From: Pseudomonas sp. PH1b
Lineage (GTDB): Bacteria; Pseudomonadota; Gammaproteobacteria; Pseudomonadales; Pseudomonadaceae
Assembly: GCF_000633395.1 (NCBI RefSeq)
Contig: NZ_AYMU01000001.1
Span: 62,001-126,000 of the forward strand
Direction of reading: 5' to 3'
DNA length: 64,000 nucleotides
Part shown: positions 47,980-56,957 of the stretch, piece by piece
Layout: every line of letters starts with the position of its first letter
Position numbering within the stretch: position 1 is the stretch's first letter
The notes under the pieces: generated by a model
Databases searched by the model: none
The model's input: the letters and a program-made list of their open reading frames with translations, nothing else
Told to the model about the DNA's origin: nothing
Translations under genes and position numbers: made by a program

Positions 47980-50745
47980 ATGAAGCTCACCCTGCTCAAA
48001 GAGTTCTTTGCCGGTTTCCTGCGGACCCGGCACTTCGCCCGGCACTTCCGTCGCCTGGCCCTGCTGGAAAGCTTCAATGACGCCAGCGTCAATCGCGACG
48101 TGCCGCCGACCCTGGCGCAAACCCTGGTGGCCGCCGCCAACAGCGATGCCAGCCAGTTGCTGGACCAGCTCGGCAGCCACACCGATGGCCTGAGCGACCA
48201 GGAAGCCCAGACCCTGCGTGAGCGGCATGGCCTCAACGAGGTCGAGCACGAACAGGCCCTGCCCTGGTGGACCCACCTGTGGCACTGCTACAAGAACCCC
48301 TTCAATCTGCTGCTGACCCTGCTGGCGGTGATCTCCTGGCTGACCGAGGACATGAAGGCCGCCACCGTGATCTTCTCCATGGTGGTGCTCTCGACCCTGC
48401 TGCGTTTCTGGCAGGAGGCCAAGTCGAACAAGGCCGCCGACGCCCTCAAGGCCATGGTCAGCAACACCGCGACGGTGATGCGTCCGGGCTCTCCGGCCCA
48501 GGCGGCGCCCATGCTCGGCCGCTTGCTAGGGGCGGCTGCCGAGGCCCGGGGCGCCCAGCGCATCGAGTTGCCGATCAAGCAACTGGTGCCCGGCGACCTG
48601 ATCGTGCTCTCGGCCGGCGACATGATTCCCGCCGACTGCCGGGTACTGAGCGCCAAGGACCTGTTCGTCAGCCAGGCGGCGATGACCGGTGAGTCGATGC
48701 CGGTGGAGAAATTCCCCCGCCAGCAGGACGCCGACACCAGCAACCCCCTGGACCTGGACAACATCCTGTTCATGGGCACCAACGTGGTGTCCGGCTCTGC
48801 CACGGCGGTGATCCTGACCACCGGCAACAGCACCTACTTTGGCGCCCTGGCGCAACGGGTCAGCGCCACCGATCGTGCGCCGACCTCGTTCCAGAGCGGG
48901 GTCAACAAGGTCAGCTGGCTGCTGATCCGCTTCATGTTCGTCATGGCCCCGCTGGTGCTGTTCATCAACGGCTTCACCAAGGGCGACTGGATGGAGGCGC
49001 TGCTGTTCGCGCTGTCGATCGCCGTCGGCCTGACCCCGGAAATGCTGCCGATGATCGTCACCTCGACCCTGGCCAAGGGCGCGGTGTTCCTGTCGCGCAA
49101 GAAGGTCATCGTCAAGCGCCTGGACGCGATCCAGAACTTCGGCGCCATGGACGTGCTGTGCACCGACAAGACCGGCACCCTGACCCAGGACAAGATCTTC
49201 CTGGCGCGGCACGTGGACGTCTGGGGCGAGGATTCCGATGACGTGCTGGAGATGGCCTACCTCAACAGCTACTACCAGACCGGACTGAAGAACCTGCTGG
49301 ACGTGGCGGTGCTGGAACACGTCGAGGTGCACCGCGAACTCAAGGTCGGCACCGCGTTCCAGAAGGTCGATGAAATTCCGTTCGATTTCACCCGCCGGCG
49401 CATGTCGGTGGTGGTGGCGGAACAGGACCGGCCGCACCTGCTGATCTGCAAGGGCGCGGTGGAAGAAGTGCTGGCGGTGTGCCGCAACGTGCGCCATGGC
49501 GAGGCCGAGGAAACCCTGACCGAACCTTTGCTGGCGCGGATTCGCCAGGTCACGGCCGACCTCAACGAAGAAGGCCTGCGGGTGGTGGCGGTGGCCGCGC
49601 GGCCGATGATCGAAGGGCGTGACACCTACAGCCTGGCGGATGAGCGCGAGCTGACCCTGATCGGTTACGTGGCGTTCCTCGATCCGCCCAAGGAAAGCAC
49701 CGCACCGGCCCTCCGGGCCCTGGCCGAACACGGGGTGGCGGTCAAGGTGCTGACCGGCGACAACGAACTGGTGACGGCGAAGATCTGCCGCGAGGTGGGC
49801 CTGGAGCAACAGGGCCTGCTGATGGGCAACGACATCGAGCGCATGAGCGACACACAGCTGGCCAAGGCCGTGGAGACCACCAATGTCTTCGCCAAGCTGA
49901 CCCCGACCCACAAGGAGCGCATCGTGCGCCTGCTCAAGGCCAACGGCCATGTGGTGGGCTTCATGGGCGACGGCATCAACGATGCCCCGGCGCTGCGCAC
50001 CGCCGACATCGGCATTTCCGTGGACAGCGCGGTGGACATCGCCAAGGAAGCGGCGGACATCATCCTCCTGGAAAAGAGCCTGATGGTGCTGGAGGAGGGC
50101 GTGCTGGAAGGGCGCCGGACCTTCGCCAACATGCTCAAGTACATCAAGATGACCGCCAGCTCGAACTTCGGCAACGTGTTCTCGGTGCTGGTGGCCAGTG
50201 CTTTCATTCCGTTCCTGCCGATGCTGCCGATGCACCTGCTGGTGCAGAACCTGCTGTACGACATTTCCCAGATCGCCATTCCCTTCGATAACGTCGACGA
50301 GGAGATGCTGAAAAAGCCCCAGCGCTGGCAGCCGGCGGATGTAGGACGTTTCATGCTGTTCTTCGGGCCCATCAGCTCGATCTTCGACATCACCACCTTT
50401 GCCCTGATGTGGTACGTGTTCGACGCCAATACCCCGGACCACCAGACCCTGTTCCAGTCCGGCTGGTTCGTGGTGGGATTGCTGACCCAGACCCTGATCG
50501 TGCACATGATCCGCACGCCGAAGATTCCCTTCCTGCAGAGCCGCGCGGCCATGCCGCTGATGGTGATGACCGCAATCATCATGGCGGTGGGGATCTTCCT
50601 GCCGATGGGCCCGCTGGCGCACTACTTCAAGCTGCAGGCGCTGCCGTCGCTGTACTTCGTGTTCCTGCCGTTGATCCTGCTGGCCTACATGGCCCTGACC
50701 CAGGCAGTCAAGGGTTACTACGTACGGCGTTTTGGTTGGCAGTAA
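47980..50745 (+). CDS. mgtA: Magnesium-importing P-type ATPase MgtA
   Basis: P-type ATPase of 921 residues (P3B, Mg2+ import). Motifs: actuator MTGESMPVEK near 228, phosphorylation site DKTGTLTQDK near 396, nucleotide-binding KGAVEEVLAVC, hinge GDGINDAPALR near 663, and hydrophobic membrane pairs at about 100-150, 305-370 and 730-915. The positively charged N-terminus (LRTRHFARHFRRLALLESF) is usual for MgtA/MgtB. An ATG at 47947 is in frame, but the one at 47980 has AGGAG upstream. MgtC follows after a repeat-filled gap, so this is a magnesium-limitation module. Confidence 0.95.
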   Translation: MKLTLLKEFFAGFLRTRHFARHFRRLALLESFNDASVNRDVPPTLAQTLVAAANSDASQLLDQLGSHTDGLSDQEAQTLRERHGLNEVEHEQALPWWTHLWHCYKNPFNLLLTLLAVISWLTEDMKAATVIFSMVVLSTLLRFWQEAKSNKAADALKAMVSNTATVMRPGSPAQAAPMLGRLLGAAAEARGAQRIELPIKQLVPGDLIVLSAGDMIPADCRVLSAKDLFVSQAAMTGESMPVEKFPRQQDADTSNPLDLDNILFMGTNVVSGSATAVILTTGNSTYFGALAQRVSATDRAPTSFQSGVNKVSWLLIRFMFVMAPLVLFINGFTKGDWMEALLFALSIAVGLTPEMLPMIVTSTLAKGAVFLSRKKVIVKRLDAIQNFGAMDVLCTDKTGTLTQDKIFLARHVDVWGEDSDDVLEMAYLNSYYQTGLKNLLDVAVLEHVEVHRELKVGTAFQKVDEIPFDFTRRRMSVVVAEQDRPHLLICKGAVEEVLAVCRNVRHGEAEETLTEPLLARIRQVTADLNEEGLRVVAVAARPMIEGRDTYSLADERELTLIGYVAFLDPPKESTAPALRALAEHGVAVKVLTGDNELVTAKICREVGLEQQGLLMGNDIERMSDTQLAKAVETTNVFAKLTPTHKERIVRLLKANGHVVGFMGDGINDAPALRTADIGISVDSAVDIAKEAADIILLEKSLMVLEEGVLEGRRTFANMLKYIKMTASSNFGNVFSVLVASAFIPFLPMLPMHLLVQNLLYDISQIAIPFDNVDEEMLKKPQRWQPADVGRFMLFFGPISSIFDITTFALMWYVFDANTPDHQTLFQSGWFVVGLLTQTLIVHMIRTPKIPFLQSRAAMPLMVMTAIIMAVGIFLPMGPLAHYFKLQALPSLYFVFLPLILLAYMALTQAVKGYYVRRFGWQ

Positions 50746-50753
50746 TGCTGCCC

Positions 50754-50780
50754 CTGTAGGAGCCAGCTTGCTGGCGAAGC
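50754..50780 (+). repeat. REP half-element after mgtA
   Basis: A REP unit with hairpin arms GCCAGC-tt-GCTGGC, the base-swapped version of the arms in the array near 28 kb. With the inverted half at 51036 it brackets the 34-bp repeats. Confidence 0.75.
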
Positions 50781-50800
50781 TTTTCTGCCAACAACCTCTA

Positions 50801-50970
50801 CCTAGCAGACAAAGTTTTTCGCCAGCAACAGAGACCTAGCAGACAAAGTTTTTCTCCAGCAACAGAGACCTAGCAGACAAAGTTTTTCTCCAGCAACAGA
50901 GACCTAGCAGACAAAGTTTTTCTCCAGCAACAGCGACCTAGCAGACAAAAGTTTTTCGCCAGCAAAAACT
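50801..50970. repeat. 34-bp tandem repeats, five copies
   Basis: Copies start at 50801, 50835, 50869, 50903 and 50937, an exact 34-bp period up to the last. Each begins CCTAGCAGACAAAGTTTTTC and ends with the CCAGCAACAGAGA word; copies three and four are essentially identical and the fifth has a one-base insertion and decays at its end. The stretch between mgtA and mgtC (50746-51293) holds these repeats, two REP halves, an inverted repeat and a terminator, but no gene. Confidence 0.9.
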
Positions 50971-51035
50971 GCCCCACAGGCGAGCGCTTCCCTGCCAGCC
51001 AACATCACCCTCCTGGCGAATGGATCCTCACCGGC

Positions 51036-51062
51036 CCCTTCGCCGGCAAGCCGGCTCCTACG
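51036..51062 (-). repeat. REP half-element upstream of mgtC
   Basis: Inverted REP unit with arms GCCGGC-aa-GCCGGC, ending in GGCTCCTACGG. It is the partner orientation of the half at 50754, now separated by the 34-bp repeat block. Confidence 0.75.
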
Positions 51063-51065
51063 GCG

Positions 51066-51187
51066 TAATGCTGTTCTCTTAAGCTGCTGAACGAAGAGTT
51101 TCTCGCTCGGGTCGGCAGCGAAGCCCAAGAAAAACGGCGCATCCTTATCTCGTGGAAGCGCCGTTTTTTGTTAAGTGAACAGCATTA
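51066..51187. repeat. 17-bp inverted repeat enclosing a terminator
   Basis: TAATGCTGTTCTCTTAA (51066-51082) and TTAAGTGAACAGCATTA (51171-51187) are inverted copies with one mismatch. A terminator-like hairpin lies inside, and GGCTCCTAC flanks both outer ends. Confidence 0.7.
51131..51169 (+). terminator. Intrinsic terminator between mgtA and mgtC
   Basis: AAAACGGCGC (51131-51140) pairs with GCGCCGTTTT (51158-51167), a 10-bp stem with a 17-nt loop, followed by further T's. The A-run on the other side means it could work in both directions. Confidence 0.75.
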
Positions 51188-51293
51188 GGCTCCTACAGCG
51201 GGTCTTTGGCCCGCAGCAGGCCATGAGACCTTCACAGACCGCTGCTAAAGTCCCTGGGTGTCATCTATATCGCCCCGCTCAAGGATCTTCGCC

Positions 51294-52010
51294 ATGCAAG
51301 CCCTGCACAACATCAACCTGGATTCGCTGATCGATACCCTGGTCAGCCTCAGCGCGGCCTTTATCCTCGGCGGCCTGATCGGCTTCGAGCGCCAGTACCG
51401 CCAACGCACCGCGGGCCTGCGCACCAACGTGCTGGTGGCGGTGGGGGCGGCGATCTTCGTCGACATGGCCAACCGCCTGGGCGGGGCCGAGGGCGCGGTG
51501 CGGGTGGTGGCCTACGTGGTCTCGGGCATCGGCTTTCTCGGTGCCGGGGTGATCATGCGTGAGGAGGGCAATGTCCGTGGCTTGAACACCGCTGCCACGC
51601 TTTGGGCTTCGGCGGCGGTGGGCGCCTGCGCGGGGGCCGACCTGATCCTCGAGGCGCTGCTGGGCACCCTGTTCGTGCTGGCGGCCAACACCCTGCTGCG
51701 GCCCATCGTCAACAACATCAACCGCCAGCCTCTGGATGTGGTCTCCGCCGAGGTCACCAACATCGTCTATGTGATTGCCCACCGCTCGAAACAGAAAGCC
51801 GTATTCGCCTTGCTGGAGGCAGAGCTGGAGCACAGCAACTACCCCGCCAGCGACGTCGACGTGCACGCCTTTGGCAATGACGAGGTGGAGATCGAGGCGA
51901 CCCTGGCCACCACCTCGGTGGACGGTGACGAACTGGATGCCCTGGTGGCGCGGCTGTCCACCTCGCCACTGGTGCAGCAGGCCTTCTGGAGCCCGAGCAC
52001 CACTGAATGA
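51294..52010 (+). CDS. mgtC: MgtC/SapB family inner-membrane protein
   Basis: Protein of 238 residues. Residues 1-130 carry the MgtC membrane domain (AAFILGGLIGFERQYRQRTAGL, VSGIGFLGAGVIMREEG, LNTAATLWASAAVGACAG) and the C-terminal 90 residues form a soluble ACT-like domain. MgtC proteins help survival at low magnesium and in host cells, in part by acting on the F-type ATP synthase in Salmonella. The frame is open to 51258, but the ATG at 51294 has AAGGA upstream and starts next to the membrane domain. Its place after mgtA supports a role in magnesium limitation. Confidence 0.9.
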   Translation: MQALHNINLDSLIDTLVSLSAAFILGGLIGFERQYRQRTAGLRTNVLVAVGAAIFVDMANRLGGAEGAVRVVAYVVSGIGFLGAGVIMREEGNVRGLNTAATLWASAAVGACAGADLILEALLGTLFVLAANTLLRPIVNNINRQPLDVVSAEVTNIVYVIAHRSKQKAVFALLEAELEHSNYPASDVDVHAFGNDEVEIEATLATTSVDGDELDALVARLSTSPLVQQAFWSPSTTE

Positions 52011-52323
52011 GCACCGCAGCAGGCGGGCATGAGATACACCTTGGTTTGCCTGGGAAAGACCTTACAAGACAACGAGAACATTCACTCCCTTGTCGCGCTG
52101 CAAAAAAAACGGGTGACGATTATCGTAGTGTGCAGTCTGCAAAAAGCTTCACAGGCCTGTCGGCGTGGCCTGTTGATGTGTACCCAAAGATGGCTTCGAG
52201 ACCACCCTTGAAGTGGTTTCAGAGCAATCCTGGAGAAAACCTCCAGACACTTCCTTAGGCTTTACCGATCCAGGCACCCAGGCCTGTATTCACGGGTCGA
52301 GTGCCATGAGCAGGATCAGAGAT
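52011..52323. other. Intergenic region with no supported gene
   Basis: About 310 bp between mgtC and the receiver-like gene. Only short hairpins are visible (ACCAC/GTGGT near 52201-52217 and CTGGAG/CTCCAG near 52230-52246), and no coding frame shows family features. Confidence 0.5.
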
Positions 52324-52758
52324 ATGTCCAACAGAGCGCTGCGAATATTGATTGCCGATGATCAGCATTTTCATCGAATGCAGATCGAGCGAGCACTGAA
52401 CCAACTGAACTACTACCGCATTGCGCCGGTGCATCGACTCGATGAACTGCTGACGCTGGTGGATTACGGCTGCGACCCGTTCGACCTGCTGATCATCAAC
52501 GGCACCTTGGCCACGCCAAGCGGTTTTGACCTGTTGGCATTCTGTGTGGACAACCCGCAGATCGACTACACGCTGATCTACGACAGCCAGCAGTTTTCAG
52601 CCATTCCCAGCAGTCGGCGGCACAAGATCCAGGCCTGTCGTGCCGAGTTTCCCGACCGCGAAGTGATCAAGCGCCTGATGCTCTTCGTCGATCCACCGCT
52701 GTTCCAAGCGCCCCGGCCGGACCTGCAGCCGGGCGGCTGGAGTGCCAGTACCAATTGA
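52324..52758 (+). CDS. Stand-alone degenerate receiver (response-regulator-like) protein
   Basis: Protein of 144 residues with a receiver fold only: the acidic pair is present (RILIADDQHFHR, residues 6-17), but the position of the phosphoryl Asp in FDLLIINGTLATPSGFDLL looks like Asn, and the conserved late Lys is not evident. There is no output domain, only a short Pro-rich tail (FQAPRPDLQPGGWS). It is therefore probably a phosphorylation-independent pseudo-receiver or protein-interaction module. The start is uncertain: ATGs at 52306 and 52324 are both plausible and neither has a good binding site. It is followed by a strong terminator. I do not recognise a named gene. Confidence 0.75.
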   Translation: MSNRALRILIADDQHFHRMQIERALNQLNYYRIAPVHRLDELLTLVDYGCDPFDLLIINGTLATPSGFDLLAFCVDNPQIDYTLIYDSQQFSAIPSSRRHKIQACRAEFPDREVIKRLMLFVDPPLFQAPRPDLQPGGWSASTN

Positions 52759-52774
52759 TCGATCCGGCCCTGCA

Positions 52775-52808
52775 CGCACAACGGCATCCCCTGGGATGCC
52801 GTTGTGCG
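52775..52808 (+). terminator. Long hairpin between convergent genes
   Basis: A perfect 16-bp stem (52775-52790 with 52793-52808) lies between the 3' ends of the receiver-like gene and dkgB. The T-run is short, but the stem is strong. Confidence 0.75.
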
Positions 52809-52830
52809 TTCTGCCACCGGCAACGACCCT

Positions 52831-53634
52831 TCAGTCCCACTGCGGGGCGATGCCCGCCGGACTGGTCAGGCGCTGGCCGCGCTCGAGGCCGGCGATGGAC
52901 TGCAACTCGCTGGCACTCAGGTTGAGGTCACAGGCCAGCAGGTTGCCCTGCAAGTTGGCGCGACGGGTCGAGGACGGAATCACCGCATACTTCGATTGCA
53001 TGGCCCAGGCCAGTACCACCTGCGCCGCGGTGGCCTGGTGGGCGTGGGCGATGGCCTTGATCAGCGGATCATTGAGCACCTCGCCGTAGGCCAGGGTCAT
53101 GTAGGAGGTGATGTGGATACCCTGGCTCCGGGCGAACTCCACCACCTTGCGGTTTTGCAGATAGGGGTGCAGCTCCACTTGATGGGTGGCGATCTGCCCG
53201 GCGCCGACCACTTCGATGGCTTCCTGCAGCAGCCCATTATTGAAGTTCGACACCCCGATCTGCCGGGTCAGGCCTTGGGTCTTGGCCTCCAGCAGGGCTT
53301 CCATGAACTCTGCCACCGGCACTTGCTTGTCCGGTGACGGCCAATGGATCAGGGCCAGGTCCAGGTAGTCGGTGCGCAGCTTGCGCAGGCTGTCCTTGAG
53401 GCTGGGGATCAAGCGCTCCCGGGACAGGTTGGCGATCCAGACCTTGCTGGTGATGAACAGCTCGTCACGGGGAATGCCGCTGGCGGCGACAGTCTCGCCG
53501 ACCTCGGCTTCGTTGTCGTAGATCTGCGCCGTGTCGATGGCGCGATAGCCCAGCTCCAGGGCGGTGCTCAGGGAATCGATGAGCACCTGGCCCTGCAGGC
53601 GAAAAGTGCCGAGGCCAAAAGCGGGTACAGGCAT
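52831..53634 (-). CDS. dkgB: Aldo/keto reductase, DkgB-like
   Basis: NADPH-dependent aldo/keto reductase of 267 residues, the E. coli DkgB length. Family motifs are [18 protein letters not shown] (with the catalytic Asp and Tyr), ELFITSKVW (Lys), [10 protein letters not shown] (His) and [14 protein letters not shown] for the nicotinamide coenzyme. Substrates in the family include 2,5-diketo-D-gluconate and methylglyoxal. The open frame extends to 53712, but the ATG at 53634 starts [12 protein letters not shown] as in relatives. A LysR gene lies upstream on the same strand, like yafC beside dkgB in E. coli. Confidence 0.9.
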   Translation of the reverse strand: MPVPAFGLGTFRLQGQVLIDSLSTALELGYRAIDTAQIYDNEAEVGETVAASGIPRDELFITSKVWIANLSRERLIPSLKDSLRKLRTDYLDLALIHWPSPDKQVPVAEFMEALLEAKTQGLTRQIGVSNFNNGLLQEAIEVVGAGQIATHQVELHPYLQNRKVVEFARSQGIHITSYMTLAYGEVLNDPLIKAIAHAHQATAAQVVLAWAMQSKYAVIPSSTRRANLQGNLLACDLNLSASELQSIAGLERGQRLTSPAGIAPQWD

Positions 53635-53871
53635 GGTCAACTCCGAGGATGCAGTGGGATTGGCCGCGAGTATCCGCATCCGGGCCCTGGAGAAAAACCG
53701 CCAGGTGGACAAAGGAATATTGCCCGCCGGTCACGAATCCCCGAGGGCGCGGTGGGGTTGCCCGGGTTGCTGCGCTATCGCCTGGCGGCCCAGCTGTGGA
53801 CGGGCCCTGCACCCCTCCGGCAAGCAGGTGCGGCCCAGGGCCCGGTGCTGTGGGGCCGCGAAACTCAGCCG

Positions 53872-54777
53872 TCAGGCCATGTCGCTGTGGCTGAATTCCT
53901 CGCCGAGAAAGTCGATCAGGCTGCGCACCGAGGGCAGCAAGCCTCGACGCGAGGGGAAGATGGCGTGGACGATTCCGCAGCGCGGTGCCCAGCCGGGCAC
54001 CAGTTCGTGCAGGCGTCCGGCGTCCAGGTCTTCGCGCACCACCACCTTGGGCAGGTGGGCGATGCCGATCCCTGCCAGCACCGCGCAACGCAGGGCCAGC
54101 AGGTCGTCAGTGACCATCCGCGGGTGATGGCGGATCTGCGCCTCGGCGTCATCGGGGCCCAGCAGTTGCCACTGGTAATCGCGCTGCGCGGCGCCCCAGT
54201 GCAGGCTCGGCAGGCCGCTGAGGTCGGCCGGCGACGCGGGGCGCGACAGGCGCTGGAGAAAGTCCGGATGCCCCACCAGGCACTGGGTGCTGTTGCCCAG
54301 CACCTTCATCACCAGGTCGGTGTTTTCCAGGGGCGGGAAGCGCACTCGCAAGGCAAGGTCGAAGCCTTCGTGGATCAGGTCGACCCGGCGGTTGGTGCTC
54401 TCGATGAACAGCTCCACCAAGGGGTACTTGAGCATGAAGCGGGTGAGCATCGGCCCGACCCAGGAGTTGAGCAGGGCCGTGGGGCAGGCAATGCGCACCA
54501 GCCCTTGGGGTTCGGAGCGATTGCGCTCGATGACCTCCGCTGCGCTTTCGGCCTCGATGCGCATGGCCAGGCAGCGCTGGTAGTACTCCTGACCGATTTC
54601 GGTCAGTGAACAGTGGCGGCTGGTGCGGTGGATCAGGCGCACCCCCAGGCGCTCCTCGAGCTGGGAAATCCGCCGGCTGAGCTTGGACTTGGGCATGTCC
54701 AGGGCCCGTCCGGCGGCGGCGAATCCTCGGTGTTCCACCACCTGGGTGAAGTAGTAGAGGGTGTTCAGGTCTTCCAA
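53872..54777 (-). CDS. LysR-family transcriptional regulator
   Basis: Regulator of 301 residues. The N-terminal winged helix-turn-helix (LYYFTQVVEHRGFAAAGRAL, then SKLSRRISQLEERLGVRLIH) leads into a LysR substrate-binding domain (about 90-295, with LVRIACPTALLNSWVGPML and FDLALRVRFPPLENTDLVMK). It is divergent from a pirin gene with a 100-bp gap and upstream of dkgB on the same strand. By position it may control either; similarity to E. coli YafC is suggested by the dkgB neighbour, not by alignment. Confidence 0.88.
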   Translation of the reverse strand: MEDLNTLYYFTQVVEHRGFAAAGRALDMPKSKLSRRISQLEERLGVRLIHRTSRHCSLTEIGQEYYQRCLAMRIEAESAAEVIERNRSEPQGLVRIACPTALLNSWVGPMLTRFMLKYPLVELFIESTNRRVDLIHEGFDLALRVRFPPLENTDLVMKVLGNSTQCLVGHPDFLQRLSRPASPADLSGLPSLHWGAAQRDYQWQLLGPDDAEAQIRHHPRMVTDDLLALRCAVLAGIGIAHLPKVVVREDLDAGRLHELVPGWAPRCGIVHAIFPSRRGLLPSVRSLIDFLGEEFSHSDMA

Positions 54778-54877
54778 GATCGTTCTCCAAATAGAACGCT
54801 AAGGGCGATTTTTGCAGTCTAGCGCGGCAAAGGTCTGGGTTTTAAGGTGTGTCCATCAGAAAGTTCTGGAGGACGAC

Positions 54878-55753
54878 ATGAAAGACATCATCGGCATCTA
54901 CACCAGTCCACGGGCCCATTGGGTGGGCGACGGCTTCCCGGTCCGTACCCTGTTTTCCTACGACAACCTGGGCCAGCACATCAGCCCGTTCCTGCTCCTG
55001 GATCACGCCGGCCCCACGCAGTTCAGCCCCACCAGCGCCCGGCGCGGGGTGGGCCAGCACCCTCATCGCGGCTTCGAGACCGTGACCATCGTCTACGACG
55101 GTGAAGTGGAGCACCGCGATTCCACCGGCAGCGGCGGCAAGATCGGCCCGGGCGACGTGCAGTGGATGACCGCGGCCTCGGGGATTCTCCACGAGGAGTT
55201 TCATTCCGCGGAGTTCGCCAAGCGTGGCGGCAATCTGGAAATGGTCCAGCTGTGGGTCAACCTGCCGGCCCGGGACAAACTGGCGGCCCCTGGCTACCAG
55301 ACCCTGCTCGCGGCGGACATTCCACAGCTGCCGTTGCCGGGCAACGCTGGCAGCCTGCGTCTGATCGCCGGCTCGTTCGGCGGACATACCGGCCCGGCCC
55401 GCACCTTCACCCCGATCGACGTCTGGGACATCCGCCTGCAGGCCGGCAAGCACCTGGACCTGGAACTGCAGTCGGGGCGTAACACCGCGTTGGTAGTGTT
55501 GCGTGGCACGGTACAGGTCAATGGCCTGGAACCGGTGCGTGAAGGCCAGCTGGCGTTGCTGGCCAGGGACGGTGAGCGTATCAGCCTGGAAGCCAACAAC
55601 GACGCGATTGTGCTGTTGCTCAGCGGCGAGCCGATCGACGAACCCATCGTCGGCCACGGCCCGTTCGTGATGAACAGCGAAGAGGAGATTCATCAGGCCT
55701 TTGTCGATTTCCAATCGGGACGCTTCGGCCAGATGGACGCCGGCGGTCACTGA
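54878..55753 (+). CDS. Pirin family protein
   Basis: Bicupin of 291 residues. The N-terminal cupin carries the metal-binding residues in GQHPHRGFETVTIVYDGEVEHRDS and in SGILHEEFHS; the second cupin (about 165-290) has no obvious metal site. Bacterial pirins are linked to quercetin dioxygenase activity or to modulation of metabolic enzymes. TGGAGG lies just before the chosen ATG, while an in-frame ATG at 54812 lacks a binding site. It is divergent from the LysR gene and 147 bp upstream of a YcaC-like gene on the same strand. Confidence 0.9.
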   Translation: MKDIIGIYTSPRAHWVGDGFPVRTLFSYDNLGQHISPFLLLDHAGPTQFSPTSARRGVGQHPHRGFETVTIVYDGEVEHRDSTGSGGKIGPGDVQWMTAASGILHEEFHSAEFAKRGGNLEMVQLWVNLPARDKLAAPGYQTLLAADIPQLPLPGNAGSLRLIAGSFGGHTGPARTFTPIDVWDIRLQAGKHLDLELQSGRNTALVVLRGTVQVNGLEPVREGQLALLARDGERISLEANNDAIVLLLSGEPIDEPIVGHGPFVMNSEEEIHQAFVDFQSGRFGQMDAGGH

Positions 55754-55900
55754 CCGCCAGCGCTTGCGCGGTGCGCACGGGCAACTAGTCTGTGCGGGTC
55801 GTGCGCTACACCCAGGCGCCTGCCGTCACCCCGGCAGCGCGTGCAACGGGTTTCACTCAAGCCGGGTCATCCGGCATCGATCATTAGCGAGGACTTCACC

Positions 55901-56527
55901 ATGACTACTGCCTACAAACGTCTCGACAAGGACAACGCTGCCGTTCTGCTGGTAGACCATCAGGCCGGCCTGCTGTCGCTGGTGCGGGACATCGAGCCCG
56001 ATCGCTTCAAGAACAACGTCCTGGCCCTGGCCGACCTGGCCAAGTACTTCAAGCTGCCGACCATCCTCACCACCAGTTTCGAAACCGGCCCCAACGGCCC
56101 GCTGGTGCCGGAACTCAAGGCACTGTTCCCGGACGCGCCATACATTGCCCGTCCGGGCCAGATCAATGCCTGGGACAACGAGGACTTCGTCAAGGCGATC
56201 AAGGCCACCGGCAAGAAGCAATTGATCATTGCCGGCGTGGTCACCGAAGTGTGCGTCGCGTTCCCGGCGCTTTCGGCCCTGGAAGAAGGCTTTGAGGTGT
56301 TCGTGGTCACCGACGCGTCCGGCACCTTCAACGAACTGACCCGCGACTCGGCCTGGAACCGCATGTCCAATGCCGGTGCCCAGCTGATGACCTGGTTCGG
56401 CCTGGCCTGCGAGTTGCACCGCGACTGGCGCAACGACATCGAAGGCCTGGGCACGCTGTTCTCCAACCACATCCCCGACTATCGCAACCTGATGACCAGC
56501 TACAACACCCTGACCCAGGGCAAGTGA
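55901..56527 (+). CDS. Isochorismatase-family hydrolase, YcaC-like
   Basis: Protein of 208 residues of the cysteine-hydrolase (isochorismatase-like) family. The catalytic Asp is in AAVLLVDHQAGLL near residue 20, a Lys in the KATGKKQLIIAG segment, and the nucleophile Cys in VVTEVCVAFPALSALEEG near 119. Overall it is like E. coli YcaC, whose substrate is unknown. The ATG at 55901 is preferred over an in-frame codon at 55841 because family proteins begin at about MTTAYKRLDKDNAAVLL. Confidence 0.88.
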   Translation: MTTAYKRLDKDNAAVLLVDHQAGLLSLVRDIEPDRFKNNVLALADLAKYFKLPTILTTSFETGPNGPLVPELKALFPDAPYIARPGQINAWDNEDFVKAIKATGKKQLIIAGVVTEVCVAFPALSALEEGFEVFVVTDASGTFNELTRDSAWNRMSNAGAQLMTWFGLACELHRDWRNDIEGLGTLFSNHIPDYRNLMTSYNTLTQGK

Positions 56528-56957
56528 CCCCCGCGGCGGCGCCACCCGGCGCCGCCTCTCTTTGCCGGCGCTGCGTCCCGCCGCAGACGCCATCGGCCAG
56601 CGCATGCAACGCCCTAGACTGGTTCAGCCACCCCTGAGGGCAACTGGCAGCCGCAGCGCGCCGATGCCTGTTCAGGTGACAGCGGACAGCGCTGATGCCC
56701 CGCCCGGTCCCAGGCCCACCAGGCCATGTGTGGCGAGGGAGCTTGCTTGCGCTGCAGGCCGGTTTTCAGGCACCCCTCGGGTTGATCCGCCCACCCCGTC
56801 CAAGGGCTGGCAGTCCAACCGCCACCGCTGACTTGCCACTCCCCAGGTGCAGGCCTGATCGGCATGACGCCGCGCGCCGTTTTTTGTCTTTTCCAGCTAT
56901 ACCTGCTTCTGCATCTTCTGTGCGATCTTGCTGCCCTCGTCTTGCCGGAGCTACTTG
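56528..56957. other. Intergenic region with a single REP of another family
   Basis: About 430 bp without a supported gene. At 56728-56754 there is a REP-like word containing GTGGCGAGGGAGCTTGCTTG, typical of a second REP family in fluorescent pseudomonads and unlike the GGCTTGCC type elsewhere in the window. No inverted partner is visible nearby. Confidence 0.55.

Noticed and set aside
47736-48080. 114-codon frame overlapping the start of mgtA
   Set aside because: It overlaps the mgtA coding region in another frame and has no domain; it is Pro/Ser/Arg-rich as expected by chance.
50801-50970. CRISPR array in the 34-bp repeats
   Set aside because: The units abut with no spacers, so this is a plain tandem repeat.
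53465-54088. Coding frame across the dkgB-LysR gap
   Set aside because: It is antisense to or overlaps both neighbours, and the 237-bp gap alone shows no codon bias or motif.
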